DNA of 64,000 nucleotides from Vreelandella azerica (GTDB lineage Bacteria; Pseudomonadota; Gammaproteobacteria; Pseudomonadales; Halomonadaceae). A model generated the notes under the pieces. That model was not told the DNA's origin and made no database searches. It worked only from the letters and a program-made list of their open reading frames with translations. The stretch lies in contig NZ_JABFHI010000002.1 of NCBI RefSeq assembly GCF_013112225.1, positions 1 to 64,000 on the forward strand. Reading direction: 5' to 3'. Positions 61,781-64,000 of this stretch are shown piece by piece. The position numbers and the translations under genes are program-made. Numbering within the stretch: the stretch's first letter is position 1; each line of letters begins with the position of its first letter.

Positions 61781-62464
61781 CTAGTCGAGTGGGTCCGCCG
61801 CCTGACGGTGCTTCCAGTTGCCATAAAGCCGCCTCCAGCCGTCGGCTTGTCTTTCAAGAACGACCGGATGAGCGTGAAACATGCTCAACCGTTTAATATC
61901 GCTGAAAGAGATGACATTAAGATGATAACAGGCATGGCGGATAGAGGCACCGTGGCCGACAACCAGCTGTATCTGGCCATCGGCAGTAGAAGGCAGCGCC
62001 TGCAGATGACGGGCAACCCGCTTACCGGCTTCCAACAGTGACTCCGCTCCTTCAAAGGGCAGCTTAAAGTGGCTGGCGGATTTCCAGCCCTCGGGCAAAG
62101 GCGCCAGACGTGGGTCATCGGCGACGATACCTTCGATTTCGCCAACGCTTAGATTGGCCACGGCCCCTACGCTGCGCTCGCACAGGGCAGAAAAGCTGTT
62201 GACGGACGGCGGCTCGGCAAAAAAAGGGGCGAGTTCCTGGCGGTAGATATCCGCCGTTTGCCAGGCTCTTAACAGCGTCGAGCAGTGAATATCGCTATGT
62301 AACCGCCACCCTGACGCGGCCAGCCAGTCGCCGAACGCACAGGCTTGCGTCTTGACCTCGGCGGCGCCTTTTGCCGTCAGTGGATAGGGTTGCAGTGCGC
62401 TGGGAGTCTCCGCTCGTTGGGTATAATCACCGTGACGAATCAGCGCCAGCCGCTGCATACTCAT
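61781..62464 (-). CDS. Histidine phosphatase superfamily protein
   Basis: 227 residues. Catalytic LALIRHGDYTQ with His11, the second His in LVVGHGASIRH, and the acid residue region LCERSVGAVANLS. ATGA overlap with the end of the HprK-like kinase (repaired) indicates tight translational coupling. The family includes SixA-type phosphohistidine phosphatases; the substrate here is unknown but its place in a kinase operon suggests removal of a phosphate placed by the kinase. Confidence 0.85.
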   Translation of the reverse strand: MSMQRLALIRHGDYTQRAETPSALQPYPLTAKGAAEVKTQACAFGDWLAASGWRLHSDIHCSTLLRAWQTADIYRQELAPFFAEPPSVNSFSALCERSVGAVANLSVGEIEGIVADDPRLAPLPEGWKSASHFKLPFEGAESLLEAGKRVARHLQALPSTADGQIQLVVGHGASIRHACYHLNVISFSDIKRLSMFHAHPVVLERQADGWRRLYGNWKHRQAADPLD

Positions 62465-63568
62465 GCCAACAGGCCTTCTGCTTTGAGCAGTTCAATGGCG
62501 CGCTCAAATCCACAGCACCGGTCAGGCGTAACACCTTTACGCCGGCCAGTTGGCGGGCGTAAAGGTGACAGGAAGGCGCCTGCTCAGGGGAAAGTGGCCA
62601 TCGCCACTCTGAAAAAACGGCCCGGGGCTTTTACGCAGGCCCTCCAGCGCCTCAGGCACTTGCTCAATATCTACGCGGCTTAGCCCGGTGGGCGCGGTGG
62701 AATCAAGCGACCAATCCAGCAGTACCAGAGTGCTCAGCTTGCCTGACAGCGCGGTTTTATCATCACCGTACAGCGCTGGAATCAGCACGTCATATTTTTG
62801 CTCAATGCCCCAGAGTTGCACAGTCGGCATCTGCCCATAGCGCTCGCGCTCAGCAGCGCTCAATAGCCCGGCAAGCCGCGCTGAACTGATCAAAGTGCCT
62901 GGGTTCACCCGGGGATGCTTGGCCACCCCCAGCACCTCGGTGGCGCATCCTTCAGGCTGGGGCTTGAACAGAATACGATCATTGGACAGAAAGCGGGCGC
63001 TGGGGCTTTCCAGGGCTTTCAGCATCAGGGTCGATTTGCCACCGCCTGAGCTGGCGGCAATCGCCGTTGCCTGGCCATTGGCCGTAAAGGCGGAGGCGTG
63101 CCCCAGCAGATAACCGCAGCGCTGCTGCACATTGAGAAACTGGTTGTTGATAAAATTGACGACCTGGGAAAAATGCCGGGTCAGATCGCCTATGGCAAGG
63201 GGGGCGTCCAGGGTCTGGAGAAACACCATGCCGGTGCGGACTTTATGAATCCAGCGACCTTCAGGGGTATCCCGATACGCTTCTTTCAGGCCCAGCGGGC
63301 TGGGTTTATTGCGCTTTACCGGCGTCCAATCGCCACCTTGGATGTTGACCTTCTGGTCGACCAGAAACACCGCTTGCACCGGCTGGCTGTCACTCGAAGC
63401 ACTTGCGGTCAGACCTGCATAATAGCGTTTGAGCAACTCAAGAATGCGCGGATTATCGGCCCATATCTGCAAGGTCAGCCCCTGAAAAGGCAGCAACAGG
63501 CGAGCGGTGCAGTTGGCCTTGAGGCTAGCCAGAGGCAGGTGCTCAAGTGCGTCAAACGTGAGGGTCAT
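62461..63568 (-). CDS. HprK-related kinase (GAK-system type B) with two homopolymer frameshifts
   Basis: About 369 residues after adding one base at G run 62555-62557 and one at A run 62506-62508 (plus strand): TFTPRQLAGVKVLRLTGAVDFERAIELLKAEGLLA, with stop overlapping the next start (ATGA). HprK-like P-loop AASSGGGKSTLML (residues ~171-183), then FLSNDRIL (HprK-like acidic box) and GVAKHPRVNPGTL. N-terminal region (ARLLLPFQGLTLQIWADNP, FLQTLDAPLAIGDL) is specific to the family. HPr kinase relatives phosphorylate a small protein or cofactor; the target here is unknown. ATG overlaps the ATP-grasp stop (TGATG). Confidence 0.8.
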
Positions 63569-64000
63569 CAGGCAGGCTCCCGGTTATCCGTCTGCAGCTC
63601 AGCCAGCACATGATCACACACTGCTCCGGCAGCATCGAGGCCGCAGCCTTTGAGCGCGCCGCTGAACCCGCCAAAAGCAGAGACTTCAAACACCACAGGC
63701 CCGTCATCGGTCAAGGCAATATCCACGGTGGTGAAGCTCAGTTCAAAACAGGCCTGTGCCTGGCGGCCAAGCGCAATCAGCTCAGGGCTGGCATGATAGG
63801 CCTGGTACTTGCCCCCACTGTGAATGGTGGTATTCCAGGTATTGGCGCCGCTCACTCGGGCATAAGTACACATGTACTCCCCACCAATAAACACCATCCC
63901 CAGATCCTGGCCGCCCAGGTTGACAAATTTCTGCAGGTAAAAAAGCCCGTGCCTGTCTCTGAAAGCATCCAGTTTGCGTCGGTTGACCGCCTCATCGTTG
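63568..64000 (-). CDS. ATP-grasp enzyme (GAK-system type), 5' part outside window
   Basis: The C-terminal 144 residues are seen, open to the window edge. Text: HGLFYLQKFVNLGGQDLGMVFIGGEYMCTYAR, AYHASPELIALGRQAQACFELSFTTVDIALTDDGPVVFEVSAFGGFSGAL. VDIALTDDG-VVFEVSAFGGF is the usual ATP-grasp ending (metal-binding Asp/Glu, here D-I-A and F-E-V-S). ATP-grasp enzymes form carboxylate-amine or thiol bonds. First visible gene of the kinase/phosphatase operon; overlaps the kinase start by one base. Confidence 0.8.
   Translation of the reverse strand, partial: NDEAVNRRKLDAFRDRHGLFYLQKFVNLGGQDLGMVFIGGEYMCTYARVSGANTWNTTIHSGGKYQAYHASPELIALGRQAQACFELSFTTVDIALTDDGPVVFEVSAFGGFSGALKGCGLDAAGAVCDHVLAELQTDNREPA

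Overview
The window looks like the chromosome of a moderately GC-rich gammaproteobacterium, most likely a halophile of the Halomonas group (inferred from the gene set and protein style, not from a marker gene). It carries a complete urease operon next to a complete urea ABC transporter, a Tat-exported PhoX phosphatase, a BCCT compatible-solute transporter in a catabolic cluster, and a dense c-di-GMP/two-component block. No rRNA, tRNA or CRISPR array was seen.

Layout. (1) 1-17 kb: the 3' part of a very large CdiA/filamentous-haemagglutinin gene with ~525-bp internal repeats, its C-terminal tip, a candidate immunity gene, an orphan CdiA C-terminal module with its own membrane immunity gene, and a broken Rpn-type nuclease. 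(2) 17-20.7 kb: a tandem duplication of an AAA-ATPase/PD-(D/E)XK gene plus a remnant of another ATPase. (3) 20.7-30.3 kb: a catabolic cluster (aldehyde dehydrogenase, M19 dipeptidase-like protein, BCCT transporter, two uncharacterised proteins) divergent from a LysR regulator and a metal-site-less M24 protein. (4) 30.3-33.2 kb: phoX behind a Pho-box-like site, then a thioredoxin-fold secreted protein. (5) 33.3-45.3 kb: signalling genes, including a truncated PAS kinase facing an inverted receiver fragment, an EAL-HDOD protein, two hybrid kinases, a FIST protein (NosP-like), a REC-PAS-GGDEF-EAL protein, an Hpt protein and an OmpR-type regulator. (6) 45.3-50.8 kb: ureDABCEFG plus a small membrane protein. 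(7) 51-56.8 kb: urtABCDE. Both urea units have sigma-54 (-24/-12) promoter matches, and NtrC-like sites lie upstream. (8) 57-60 kb: two membrane proteins and a small coiled-coil protein. (9) 60.1-64 kb: a five-gene kinase/ATP-grasp/phosphatase operon that I recognise as the poorly understood 'GAK' type system, cut by the window end.

A striking property of the sequence is that many otherwise normal genes (urtB, urtC, urtE, two hybrid kinases, EAL-HDOD, FIST, HprK-like kinase, metallophosphatase, cdiA and others) are broken by single-base indels, nearly all in homopolymer runs and nearly all one base too short. I treat most of these as probable base-calling errors and give the repaired gene span. 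In-frame stops in cdiA, the 8-bp repeat frameshift in the orphan CdiA tip, the 5-bp duplication in the BCCT gene and the inverted receiver fragment do not fit that error and may be genuine lesions.
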